This document shows positions 1 through 6,891 of a DNA stretch of 10,780 nucleotides, piece after piece. The notes beneath the pieces are model-generated. The model worked only from the letters and a program-made list of their open reading frames with translations. It ran no database searches and was not told the origin of the DNA. Position numbers and translations under genes: made by a program. Location: NCBI GenBank assembly GCA_030631085.1, contig DAOVLV010000027.1, positions 1-10,780 on the forward strand. The letters are read 5' to 3'. The DNA is from Planctomycetales bacterium (GTDB lineage Bacteria; Planctomycetota; Phycisphaerae; SM23-33). Every line of letters starts with the position of its first letter. Position 1 is the stretch's first letter.

Positions 1-971
1 CTCCGCCAAGGGGCGCTGAGATCGCGTATCTTCGCGGAGAGGCCGCCGAAAGGACAAGCAGGTATCCCGAAGCGTTAGCGTGTTACCAGAAGGCCCGCGC
101 ACTGGACCCGTCCAACGATTCGTACTTAATGGCATCGGCTGAAGTGCTGGTGTCAATGGGAAAGCCCAAAGGTGCGCTGGAACTTCTGGAAATCCGCCTC
201 CAGCGGATCGGAACGGAAAACGAACCGTCGGTGCTTATTCTCGCAGGCGAAGTTGCGATGCTGACAGGGAACTATGCCAAAGCGGTCGATTTTTTCCAGC
301 AATACCTTGATATGAAGCAAAGCGACAACCCCCAAAAGTCTCAAAGGTCCATACGGAAATCGTTGGCCAAGGCTCATTTCTTCGCTGGAAATTACAGACA
401 GGCCATTGAGTCGCTCAAACTGATTAGTGATTCAACAACCTCACGGTCTCCCGATAAACCGGCATCAACGTCTTGTTGGGTTTATATCATGATCGGCGAC
501 AGTTACATGGCGTTAAATCGTTCGCGCGAGGCGAAGGTTGCATATGAATCAGCCATAAAAATCGAACCTTCTGAGCCAAAGATATGGTTGTCTCTGACCA
601 AGGCTTGTGTTGCCTGCGGCGACGGGCGTCGCGGGATCGTCGCCGGGTTGCGGGCGATGGAACTGACCGATAACCACACAGGCTCCCAGGGTGCCGCCGA
701 CAGGATGGAAATATCCATAGCAACCGCCTGTGCGATGCTGAAGGAAAAACGCCCTGCCGACGCGATGAGGGTTCTTGCGACCTCGGCCAGGGAGCATCCG
801 AACGACCCGATGTTGTGGTGCATGTTGGGCAGGTGTTACTCGGCACAGGGGCGGAGTGATCGTGCAGCGGCGTGTTATATGGCGGCACTACGGTCAGACC
901 CGAAGCACAAACTGGCAAAGACCCTGATGACATCGACTCTCGGAAGCAAGTTGCGAACATCAAATCCGTAG
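1..971 (+). CDS. Tetratricopeptide-repeat (TPR) protein, 5'-truncated by window edge
   Basis: The frame is open from base 3 with no stop, so the gene begins upstream; the first ATG (129) lies inside a TPR helix pair and is unlikely to be the real start. The visible part is about 322 residues. Repeated TPR-type helix pairs are readable: YPEALACYQKARALDP before base 129, then GNYAKAVDFFQQYLD, GNYRQAIESLKLI, SREAKVAYESAIKIEPSEP and a last one at SDRAAACYMAALRSDPKHK near the C-terminus. TPRs are protein-protein interaction scaffolds. In the visible part there is no membrane segment or enzymatic motif. The TAG stop is 15 nt before the histidine kinase start, so the two are probably co-transcribed. 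TPR pilotins such as PilF/PilW act in pilus systems, which is tempting given the pil genes downstream, but the sequence gives no specific link. The family is certain; the role is unknown. Confidence 0.85.
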   Translation, partial: PPRGAEIAYLRGEAAERTSRYPEALACYQKARALDPSNDSYLMASAEVLVSMGKPKGALELLEIRLQRIGTENEPSVLILAGEVAMLTGNYAKAVDFFQQYLDMKQSDNPQKSQRSIRKSLAKAHFFAGNYRQAIESLKLISDSTTSRSPDKPASTSCWVYIMIGDSYMALNRSREAKVAYESAIKIEPSEPKIWLSLTKACVACGDGRRGIVAGLRAMELTDNHTGSQGAADRMEISIATACAMLKEKRPADAMRVLATSAREHPNDPMLWCMLGRCYSAQGRSDRAAACYMAALRSDPKHKLAKTLMTSTLGSKLRTSNP

Positions 972-986
972 ATTCAGGAACAAACG

Positions 987-2468
987 GTGACGACAGCAAA
1001 ACGAGTAGGACTGGCAAGCGTGGTGTTGATTTCTCTTGGCGCCAGCGCCGCATACTACGCTACCGCAATGATGGTGCGGGGGTACGAGGTACACACACAA
1101 ACACTGGGATACCTCGTACTGGGTCTGATCGCCGCACTGACCAGCCTGATCCTGGTGGTCTTCTGGCGAAATGTTCATCGCACAGTCAGCAGCATCGCAT
1201 CGCAACTGGAACAAATGGCCGAAAAACGTCAGATCGGACTGATGATGATCGAAGGAAACGACGAACTGGCACAGATTACCAGGCCTCTGAATCGCTTCCT
1301 GTCCGTAGTCAAGGACGAGATTGGACGACTTCGATCCGAAAGTCGAGAACTGCAAATCCAGTCCCGTATCGCCGACGCGGAGAAGAAACACACCGAGGCG
1401 ATTGTCTTTTCCATCTCCGATGCGGTTATCGTTACCAACCGGTTCGACGAACTGATTCTCGCCAATGAATCCGCCGAAAAACTGATGGGTTTCAGTCTGA
1501 AACACAGCATCAGGAAGAACATCGACCATGTGATTCACGACGGTATGCTGGTGAGGTTGATACGTGAGACCCGAAGCGGAGGGCGCGGCGGGGCGCAAGC
1601 GGCCAAGCATGGTGATCGCAAGCATCGTTTAATACGCAAGGTAGTCGAGCACACTATCGACCAGAAGGGTCAGCCACATACTTTCAGCGCGACCCTTTCT
1701 TGTGTGATGACTCATGAGGGAAAGGTTTCCGGCGTGGTTGCGGTCCTGCACGACGTAACGCGAGAGAAGGAAATCTCGCAGATGAAGACTGATTTCGTCT
1801 CCAACGTCTCACACGAACTTCGCACACCGCTCTCGTCCATCAAGGCATACGTGGAGATGCTCCTGGACGGCGAGGTTACCGACGAAAAAAACCAGCGAGA
1901 ATTCTACGAAATCATCGCCGGCGAGGCGGACCGCCTCGGACGACTCATCGAAAACATACTCAATATTTCGAGGATCGAGTCCGGCGTCGTACGCGTCGTA
2001 CGTGAACCGATGAGCCTGACGGAAGTGTCCAAAAAAGCACTCGACGTGGTGGTACCACAGGCAAAAGCCAAAAACATCACACTGATCGACCAAATGGTTC
2101 CGGTCTATCACCAGATCGAAGCCGACAGGGACATGATCTACCAGGCCGTTCTGAACCTGATAAGTAACGCCGTCAAGTACACCCCGGTCGGTGGGACGGT
2201 AACTGTTGCGACAAGCGTGGACGAGCGCCGGGGCGTAGCCGTCTGCGAAGTTACCGATACCGGCGTGGGAATCAACAGCGAAGACCTTCCGCATATCTTC
2301 GATAAGTTTTACCGAGTGCAGGGACACTCGAAAATGGCAAAAGGAACGGGACTCGGATTGACACTGGCCAAGCACATTATCGAGTCCGTCCATGATGGGA
2401 AGTTGTCGGTTACCAGCGAAGCCGACGGCGGAAGCACGTTCAGTTTCGAGTTGCCGATTGTGCAATAG
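987..2468 (+). CDS. Membrane sensor histidine kinase, HAMP-PAS-HisKA-HATPase (PhoR/ResE/WalK-like)
   Basis: This 493-residue kinase autophosphorylates on histidine and passes the phosphate to a response regulator, most likely the one encoded next. The start is GTG 987, with AGGA at 976-979 seven bases upstream. Two hydrophobic segments (about residues 7-28 and 40-60) enclose a loop of only about ten residues, so there is no extracytoplasmic sensor domain. A HAMP-like linker and coiled region follow (about 60-130). A PAS domain (about 133-260) contains the phrase FSISDAVIVTNRFDELILANESA split across its first strands. The H-box FVSNVSHELRTPLSS carries the phospho-acceptor His276. The ATPase domain shows the N-box Asn394 (NLISNAVKYTP), G1 DTGVGI (Asp424), F-box FDKFYR and G2 GTGLGL (near 453). 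All catalytic boxes are intact. A basic Gly/Arg/Lys-rich stretch around residues 195-220 interrupts the PAS domain. The input signal cannot be deduced. Confidence 0.95.
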   Translation: MTTAKRVGLASVVLISLGASAAYYATAMMVRGYEVHTQTLGYLVLGLIAALTSLILVVFWRNVHRTVSSIASQLEQMAEKRQIGLMMIEGNDELAQITRPLNRFLSVVKDEIGRLRSESRELQIQSRIADAEKKHTEAIVFSISDAVIVTNRFDELILANESAEKLMGFSLKHSIRKNIDHVIHDGMLVRLIRETRSGGRGGAQAAKHGDRKHRLIRKVVEHTIDQKGQPHTFSATLSCVMTHEGKVSGVVAVLHDVTREKEISQMKTDFVSNVSHELRTPLSSIKAYVEMLLDGEVTDEKNQREFYEIIAGEADRLGRLIENILNISRIESGVVRVVREPMSLTEVSKKALDVVVPQAKAKNITLIDQMVPVYHQIEADRDMIYQAVLNLISNAVKYTPVGGTVTVATSVDERRGVAVCEVTDTGVGINSEDLPHIFDKFYRVQGHSKMAKGTGLGLTLAKHIIESVHDGKLSVTSEADGGSTFSFELPIVQ

Positions 2469-2469
2469 T

Positions 2470-2499
2470 CTCGCCGCCGGGCTTTCGGGGCTTAGCGAG
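2470..2499 (+). other. Possible stem-loop between kinase and regulator genes
   Basis: In the 44-nt gap, CTCGC (2470-2474) is complementary to GCGAG (2495-2499), and CCG (2477-2479) can pair with CGG (2486-2488) inside it around a GGCTTT loop. The structure has an asymmetric internal loop and no following T-run, so it is not an intrinsic terminator. It ends just before the AGGAGGAG ribosome binding site and could tune translation or protect the RNA. It may also be chance in GC-rich sequence. Confidence 0.3.
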
Positions 2500-2512
2500 C
2501 AGGAGGAGTAAA

Positions 2513-2938
2513 GTGAATATGCATGAAAATACCGAAAAGACGCCGCAAAAAATACTGGTCGCCGACGACGAAGCACACATCCTCCACGTAGTTACCATGA
2601 AACTGAACCACGCTGGATACGAGGTTATCACCGCAATGGACGGCGAGGAAGCGCTCGAACTGACCCTTGCCGAAAAGCCCGATATGATCATCACCGATTT
2701 CCAGATGCCTTACATGACGGGACTGGAGTTGTGCTTGCGCCTTCGTCAGAACGAACAGACCAGAGATATTCCCGTCCTGATGCTGACCGCTCGCGGATTC
2801 GATATAGAAGAGCACGAAATGGCGACAGCGGGAATCCGCAACGTCATCAGCAAACCCTTCAGCCCTCGTGAAGTGCTGCGCAGCGTGCAGCACCTCCTGG
2901 AGGACGATTGTGCCGAGCAACTAACGGAGACGACCTGA
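2513..2938 (+). CDS. Single-domain response regulator (receiver only, CheY/DivK-like)
   Basis: The 141-residue protein is a receiver domain with no DNA-binding or enzymatic output. The signature residues are in place: the acidic pair Asp18-Asp19 in ILVADDEAH, phospho-acceptor Asp62 in IITDFQMP, Thr92 in MLTARG and Lys114 in ISKPF. It is presumably phosphorylated by the kinase encoded 44 nt upstream and must act through a partner protein. The HD-GYP protein encoded immediately downstream and the pilus ATPases are obvious candidates, by inference only. The start is taken as GTG 2513 after a strong AGGAGGAG (2501-2508). An in-frame ATG at 2519 is an equally readable alternative that would shorten the protein by two residues. 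The stop TGA overlaps the next start as TGATG (2936-2940), which indicates translational coupling. Confidence 0.95.
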   Translation: MNMHENTEKTPQKILVADDEAHILHVVTMKLNHAGYEVITAMDGEEALELTLAEKPDMIITDFQMPYMTGLELCLRLRQNEQTRDIPVLMLTARGFDIEEHEMATAGIRNVISKPFSPREVLRSVQHLLEDDCAEQLTETT

Positions 2939-4701
2939 TGGAGACCCATTCGCAGCAAAAAACCGAAACGCTCGCAGAAAGTTCGGAACCTTCGCCTCGA
3001 ACGCAGCGACAGGTTCTTCCAGAGGAGTTTTTTCTCAAACGCCTGGCCGAAAAACTGCGAGAACTGGGGTTGAGCGTATCGTTCTGGGACACCTCCGGTT
3101 CGATACTGACTGCGCCGAGTTTTCAGGGACAGTACTGCTGCGAGATGTGCGGGCAAAAGGGGTTTTGTCTGGAAGCGCTAAGCCGACTGGCACAAAAGGT
3201 CTCAAAACAGGGACACCGGGAGATTACTACGTCGCCGAGCGGATGCTGCATCTTCGCGGTACCACTGCAATCGCGACGCAGGCTAATCGGAGCGGCAGTA
3301 GCCGGTTTCCCCACTTTGGGGACAATTGAAAGCGAAGAATTCATCCGCGCCTGCGACAGGACGCATCTCGACACGGAAATCATGGCCACGTTGTGTCGCC
3401 GGGAATCGGTGTTCACAGAACGCCAGGCCCAAAGTATGTGCAGTATCCTCGAATGGATAATCCAGGCCGAGCAGGCAAAAGAGGTAGCAAAGGAAGAACT
3501 GGGAACGCTTTCGACCAATCTGGCAAATACCTACGAAGAACTGTCGCTGCTTTACAGCATAAGCAGATCGATGAAGGTAACGCACGGAACGACGGAATTT
3601 TTCGAGAATCTCTGCGGCGAGATACTGGAAGTGATGCATGTTCAGGCTTCGGCGGTAGTGCTGCATACTCGCCAGAGCAACGATTCCGACGACCAGATCG
3701 TCTCGGCGGGGAATCTACCCATACCGGTCAAGCAACTTGTCGAAATCTCCCGGCAGTACATTGAACCTCGAGCCGCGAAACCACAGAAGCGAAATTTGAC
3801 GAGCGGAACCGGTAATAGAAACCCATCTACCACGATAGTCGATAACCGGTTCTCCGAACAGGCGGAACATCTTGGCGATGGGATTGAACGGATACGCACT
3901 CTCGTGGCTGCACCGCTGGTAATATCAGACCAGTACTATGGCGCCGTAATCGCCTTCAACAGGATTGACGGGGATTTCGACAGCGTCGATCTGAAACTAA
4001 TCTCTTCCATCGGCGGTCAGGCGGCGATTTTTCTCGAAAACCACCATCTTTATGAAGACGTCCAGGACCTGTTGATGGGTTCGCTGCATGCTCTGACTGC
4101 CAGTATCGACGCGAAAGACCCGTACACCTGTGGACATTCACGACGCGTCGCGATTGTTTCAAGAAAACTGTCGCAATTATTCGGCTTTGATGAGCATCAT
4201 GCCGAAAGAGTATATCTTGCCGGACTGATGCACGACATCGGTAAAATCGGTATTCCCGAAGCCGTACTGCGAAAACCGGGAAAACTGACCAGTTCGGAAT
4301 ACGAAACCATGCAGCGCCATCCCGAAATCGGAGCGACGATATTGAGCGGTATCCGCCAGATGGAAGACCTTATTCCCGTCATACTCCACCATCATGAGCG
4401 TCTCGACGGAGGTGGATACCCATCGGGTCTGTCGGGCGATGAAATTCCCATCGAAGCGCTGATCGTGGGGTTGGCAGACAGTTTCGATGCGATGACCTCG
4501 TCGAGAACGTACCGCGACACTATGCCCCTGACCACGGTCATCACCGAAATTCGCCGGTGCAGCGGTACGCAGTTTGACCCGCGATTGGCCGAATTGCTCT
4601 TGTCACTGGACCTGGAAGATTTTCTGACGCAAATCCGCGCAACCGGAACAGGCGACCCGAAAGTATCAGGCAAATCGCAAAATGTAAAAATGATCGCCTA
4701 A
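2938..4701 (+). CDS. PocR-like/GAF/HD-GYP protein, probable cyclic-di-GMP phosphodiesterase
   Basis: The protein has 587 residues from ATG 2938, which overlaps the previous stop and has GGAG at 2926-2929. A GTG at 2908 would add ten residues but lacks this spacing. Residues about 25-150 form a PocR-like ligand-binding domain with a cysteine cluster: Cys67, Cys68, Cys71, Cys77, Cys103 and Cys104. A linker or coiled segment follows to about 195, then a GAF domain (about 200-370). The C-terminal HD-GYP domain has His400 (CGHSRR), the His432-Asp433 pair in GLMHDIGKIGIP, the extended HHERLDGGGYP motif (485-495) and the downstream GLADSFDAMTSSRTYR. HD-GYP enzymes hydrolyse c-di-GMP to pGpG/GMP with a di- or tri-metal centre, and the expected metal ligands are present, so activity is likely. 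No membrane segment is seen, so it is cytosolic. The PocR assignment is less sure than GAF and HD-GYP. Confidence 0.93.
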   Translation: METHSQQKTETLAESSEPSPRTQRQVLPEEFFLKRLAEKLRELGLSVSFWDTSGSILTAPSFQGQYCCEMCGQKGFCLEALSRLAQKVSKQGHREITTSPSGCCIFAVPLQSRRRLIGAAVAGFPTLGTIESEEFIRACDRTHLDTEIMATLCRRESVFTERQAQSMCSILEWIIQAEQAKEVAKEELGTLSTNLANTYEELSLLYSISRSMKVTHGTTEFFENLCGEILEVMHVQASAVVLHTRQSNDSDDQIVSAGNLPIPVKQLVEISRQYIEPRAAKPQKRNLTSGTGNRNPSTTIVDNRFSEQAEHLGDGIERIRTLVAAPLVISDQYYGAVIAFNRIDGDFDSVDLKLISSIGGQAAIFLENHHLYEDVQDLLMGSLHALTASIDAKDPYTCGHSRRVAIVSRKLSQLFGFDEHHAERVYLAGLMHDIGKIGIPEAVLRKPGKLTSSEYETMQRHPEIGATILSGIRQMEDLIPVILHHHERLDGGGYPSGLSGDEIPIEALIVGLADSFDAMTSSRTYRDTMPLTTVITEIRRCSGTQFDPRLAELLLSLDLEDFLTQIRATGTGDPKVSGKSQNVKMIA

Positions 4702-4732
4702 AGCGAAAGTTATCTTACAACCAGGAAAAACA

Positions 4733-5092
4733 ATGAAAATCACTGAAGAAAGTTACGGACAGGACGCCATTCTTGTTTGCAACGGAGAACTGACGGAGGA
4801 TTCTCTCGATGCCTTCAGGCACGCCGTCGAACAGATCGAACACCGCAACAACGAAGGGTCCGATCAGTCGGACGCCGTCGCCGACCTGGTGCTGGATTTC
4901 GAAGCGGTTCCTTTTATAGATTCTGCCGGACTGGAGTACCTGCTCGACCTCCAGGAAAAGTTCACCGAAAAACTCGGACGAGTCAAACTCGCCAACCTCA
5001 ACGAAAACATCGCCGGGATACTCAGTATTACCCGACTGGATAACGCCTTCGAGCGGTTTAAGGACGTCCCCGAAGCCGTCAAAGCAGTATAA
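4733..5092 (+). CDS. STAS-domain protein, anti-sigma factor antagonist (SpoIIAA/RsbV-like)
   Basis: This 119-residue protein is a single STAS domain. Family members bind anti-sigma serine kinases when unphosphorylated and so release a sigma factor or another partner. The hallmark loop is present as VPFIDSAGLEYLL, with Ser64 as the conserved phosphorylatable position after Asp63. The N-terminal strand ILVCNGELT and the C-terminal NENIAGILSITRLDNAFERF are also typical. The start ATG 4733 has AGGA (4723-4726) six bases upstream and is 31 nt after the HD-GYP stop. No serine kinase (RsbW-like), SpoIIE/PP2C phosphatase or sigma factor is encoded in the window, so the partner is elsewhere or the protein has a non-sigma role. 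An Asp/Ser-rich insertion (about residues 40-48) sits before the central strand. Confidence 0.93.
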   Translation: MKITEESYGQDAILVCNGELTEDSLDAFRHAVEQIEHRNNEGSDQSDAVADLVLDFEAVPFIDSAGLEYLLDLQEKFTEKLGRVKLANLNENIAGILSITRLDNAFERFKDVPEAVKAV

Positions 5093-5100
5093 AAAAGCAA

Positions 5101-5138
5101 TCAGCAGTCAGCAGTCAGTAAAAAACTGAATGCTGATT
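5101..5138 (+). repeat. Tandem 7-bp repeat and stem-loop between STAS and pilB genes
   Basis: TCAGCAG occurs twice in direct tandem (5101-5107 and 5108-5114) and is followed by TCAGT. The second copy plus TCAGT (5108-5119) is complementary to 5125-5136 (ACTGA, A, TGCTGA) around an AAAAA loop (5120-5124). This gives an 11-bp stem with one G-A mismatch. The first copy can form the same outer stem alternatively, extended to AATCAGCA/TGCTGATT. There is no T-tract, so it is not a classical terminator. It fills most of the 57-nt gap and ends just before the pilB ribosome binding site. It may be a dispersed intergenic repeat, an RNA-stability element or a translational control site. Confidence 0.7.
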
Positions 5139-5149
5139 TAGGAATAACG

Positions 5150-6865
5150 ATGATTACGATTGGAAGCGATCAGAAACTGCAATTAGGTCAATTGCTCATC
5201 AAAAGCGGCGCTGTTACCGAAGAGCAATTGTCCGAAGCGCTCAGTATCCAAAAGTCCAGCAGCGAGAATCTTCTGCTGGGGGAGATACTGCGGGAACAGA
5301 AATTCTGTTCGGAAGAGCAGATTCTCGAAGCCCTTGCACTGGGTTACGGCGTCCCCTTCGCCCGCGTTTCCGGTAAGATTGCCGACCCGAAAATCATAGA
5401 AGTCCTGAGCAGGGATTTCGTCGAAAAACATTGCGTCCTGCCTCTGTTCAAGGTCCGCGACGTGCTGACGATAGCGGTAACCGAACCGGCCAATGTATTC
5501 CTGATAGAAGAAATTGCTCGCATCACGAAATATCGGGTGCAGATCGTCTGCGCCACTGCCAAAGATATCCGCGCCACACTCCAGACGCACCTGCCGGCGG
5601 CCAACGTCTTCGTTATCGACGACATTGTGGATGACGTCAGCGCCGGGGACCTCGCACTGGTGGAAGAACAAATCGAGGAGATAACAGACCTGGAAGCCGC
5701 CGCCGGGGACTCACCCGTAATCCGGATAGTTAATTATCTTATTTACAATGCCGTCCGTGAAAACGCATCCGACATCCATATTGAACCGGACGACAAGGCT
5801 CTGCGCATCCGCTTCCGCGTTGACGGGCGATTATATGAAAAAATGCACCTGCCGCACAAACTCCTTCCCGCCCTCGTCAGTCGGATCAAGATAATGGCCG
5901 GTCTGGACATCTCCGAACGCCGCCTCCCGCAGGACGGCGGAATCCACGTGGTAATGGAAGGTCGCACAATCGACCTGCGAGTTTCTACGCTGAACGGAAA
6001 GGCCGGAGAGAAAGTGGTTATCCGCATTATCGATAATCGCAATATCCTGGTAAATCTCGAGAAACTTGGTTTTACATACGAAACCCTCAAGCGGTGGCGT
6101 AAGGTTATTTCCGTCCCTAACGGTATCGTCCTGGTAACAGGTCCGACCGGAAGCGGGAAATCCACCACGCTCTACAGTGTGCTGAAGGAACTCGACAACG
6201 AAGAAGTGAACCTTTGCACCATCGAGGATCCCATTGAGTTTAACCTGCCGAAGGTAAACCAGTTTCAGGTTAACGAAAAAATCGGTTTCACTTTTGCCAG
6301 CGCGTTGCGTTCGTTGCTCAGGCAGGACCCTGACATTATTATGGTCGGTGAGATTCGCGACTCGGAAACATCGCAGATCGCAGTCCAGGCCGCTCTTACC
6401 GGACACCTGGTACTGGCTTCACTCCACACCAACGACGCTCCCGGTGCGATTACCAGATTGCTTAATATCGGCGTCGAACCGTACCTTGTATCGGCTTCAT
6501 TGGCCGGAGTGCTGGCACAACGCCTGGTCCGCAAGATATGCACAAACTGCAAGGAATCCTACGAACCACCGATTAATATCCGTCGCGCGGTCGAGCACTT
6601 TGCAGGAGAGGTTGAAACATTTTTCCACGGTGTCGGATGTAGCAAATGCCGAAACAGCGGGTGCTCCGGTCGAATCGGAATCTACGAACTACTGGCGCCC
6701 AACGACGTCATGCGCGACAACATTACCGCTACACCCAGCATAAATGAACTCCGCCGACTGGCGACAGAATCCGGTATGGTAAGCCTGCGAGCCGACGGTA
6801 TGGAAAAAGTCAAAGCCGGTATCACCACCGTCGAGGAGATTTTCCGCGTTACCGAGGCAGGATAA
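5150..6865 (+). CDS. pilB: Type IV pilus assembly / type II secretion ATPase (PilB/GspE family)
   Basis: This 571-residue hexameric motor ATPase drives pilin polymerisation at the inner membrane. An MshEN-type N-terminal region (about 8-150) begins with LGQLLIKSGAVTEEQLSEAL and a second, weaker repeat around 42-65. The catalytic core has Walker A GPTGSGKST (Lys337), the Asp-box TIEDPIEF, Walker B with Glu401 in IMVGEIRDSET, and the His-box TGHLVLASLHTND. A C-terminal zinc-binding tetracysteine is present (Cys464, Cys467, Cys497, Cys500). The length is normal for PilB/GspE. The start ATG 5150 follows AGGA (5140-5143). GspE and PilB cannot be separated by motifs alone; the adjacent retraction ATPase favours PilB. 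Conserved c-di-GMP contacts of MshEN are partly altered (Gln11 in place of Arg; Lys51 and Gly65 in the second repeat), so ligand binding is uncertain. Confidence 0.95.
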   Translation: MITIGSDQKLQLGQLLIKSGAVTEEQLSEALSIQKSSSENLLLGEILREQKFCSEEQILEALALGYGVPFARVSGKIADPKIIEVLSRDFVEKHCVLPLFKVRDVLTIAVTEPANVFLIEEIARITKYRVQIVCATAKDIRATLQTHLPAANVFVIDDIVDDVSAGDLALVEEQIEEITDLEAAAGDSPVIRIVNYLIYNAVRENASDIHIEPDDKALRIRFRVDGRLYEKMHLPHKLLPALVSRIKIMAGLDISERRLPQDGGIHVVMEGRTIDLRVSTLNGKAGEKVVIRIIDNRNILVNLEKLGFTYETLKRWRKVISVPNGIVLVTGPTGSGKSTTLYSVLKELDNEEVNLCTIEDPIEFNLPKVNQFQVNEKIGFTFASALRSLLRQDPDIIMVGEIRDSETSQIAVQAALTGHLVLASLHTNDAPGAITRLLNIGVEPYLVSASLAGVLAQRLVRKICTNCKESYEPPINIRRAVEHFAGEVETFFHGVGCSKCRNSGCSGRIGIYELLAPNDVMRDNITATPSINELRRLATESGMVSLRADGMEKVKAGITTVEEIFRVTEAG

Positions 6866-6891
6866 GCAAACCCGAAAGGACTCTCAACGAT

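Noticed and set aside
872..1468. A 198-codon plus-strand frame overlapping the TPR and kinase genes
   Set aside because: It is rich in Arg, Thr, Gly and Asp typical of an out-of-frame reading, and it overlaps two well-supported genes.
1809..2576. A 255-codon open frame on the minus strand opposite the histidine kinase
   Set aside because: It lies antisense to an intact, motif-complete kinase gene, has low-complexity unlike-protein composition and no credible domain.
2908..2937. An upstream GTG start for the HD-GYP protein
   Set aside because: It would overlap the regulator gene by 31 nt and lacks the GGAG spacing that ATG 2938 has.
5101..5138. Reading the stem-loop as a rho-independent terminator
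   Set aside because: The stem is AT/GC mixed with one mismatch, the A-run is in the loop, and no T-tract follows it.
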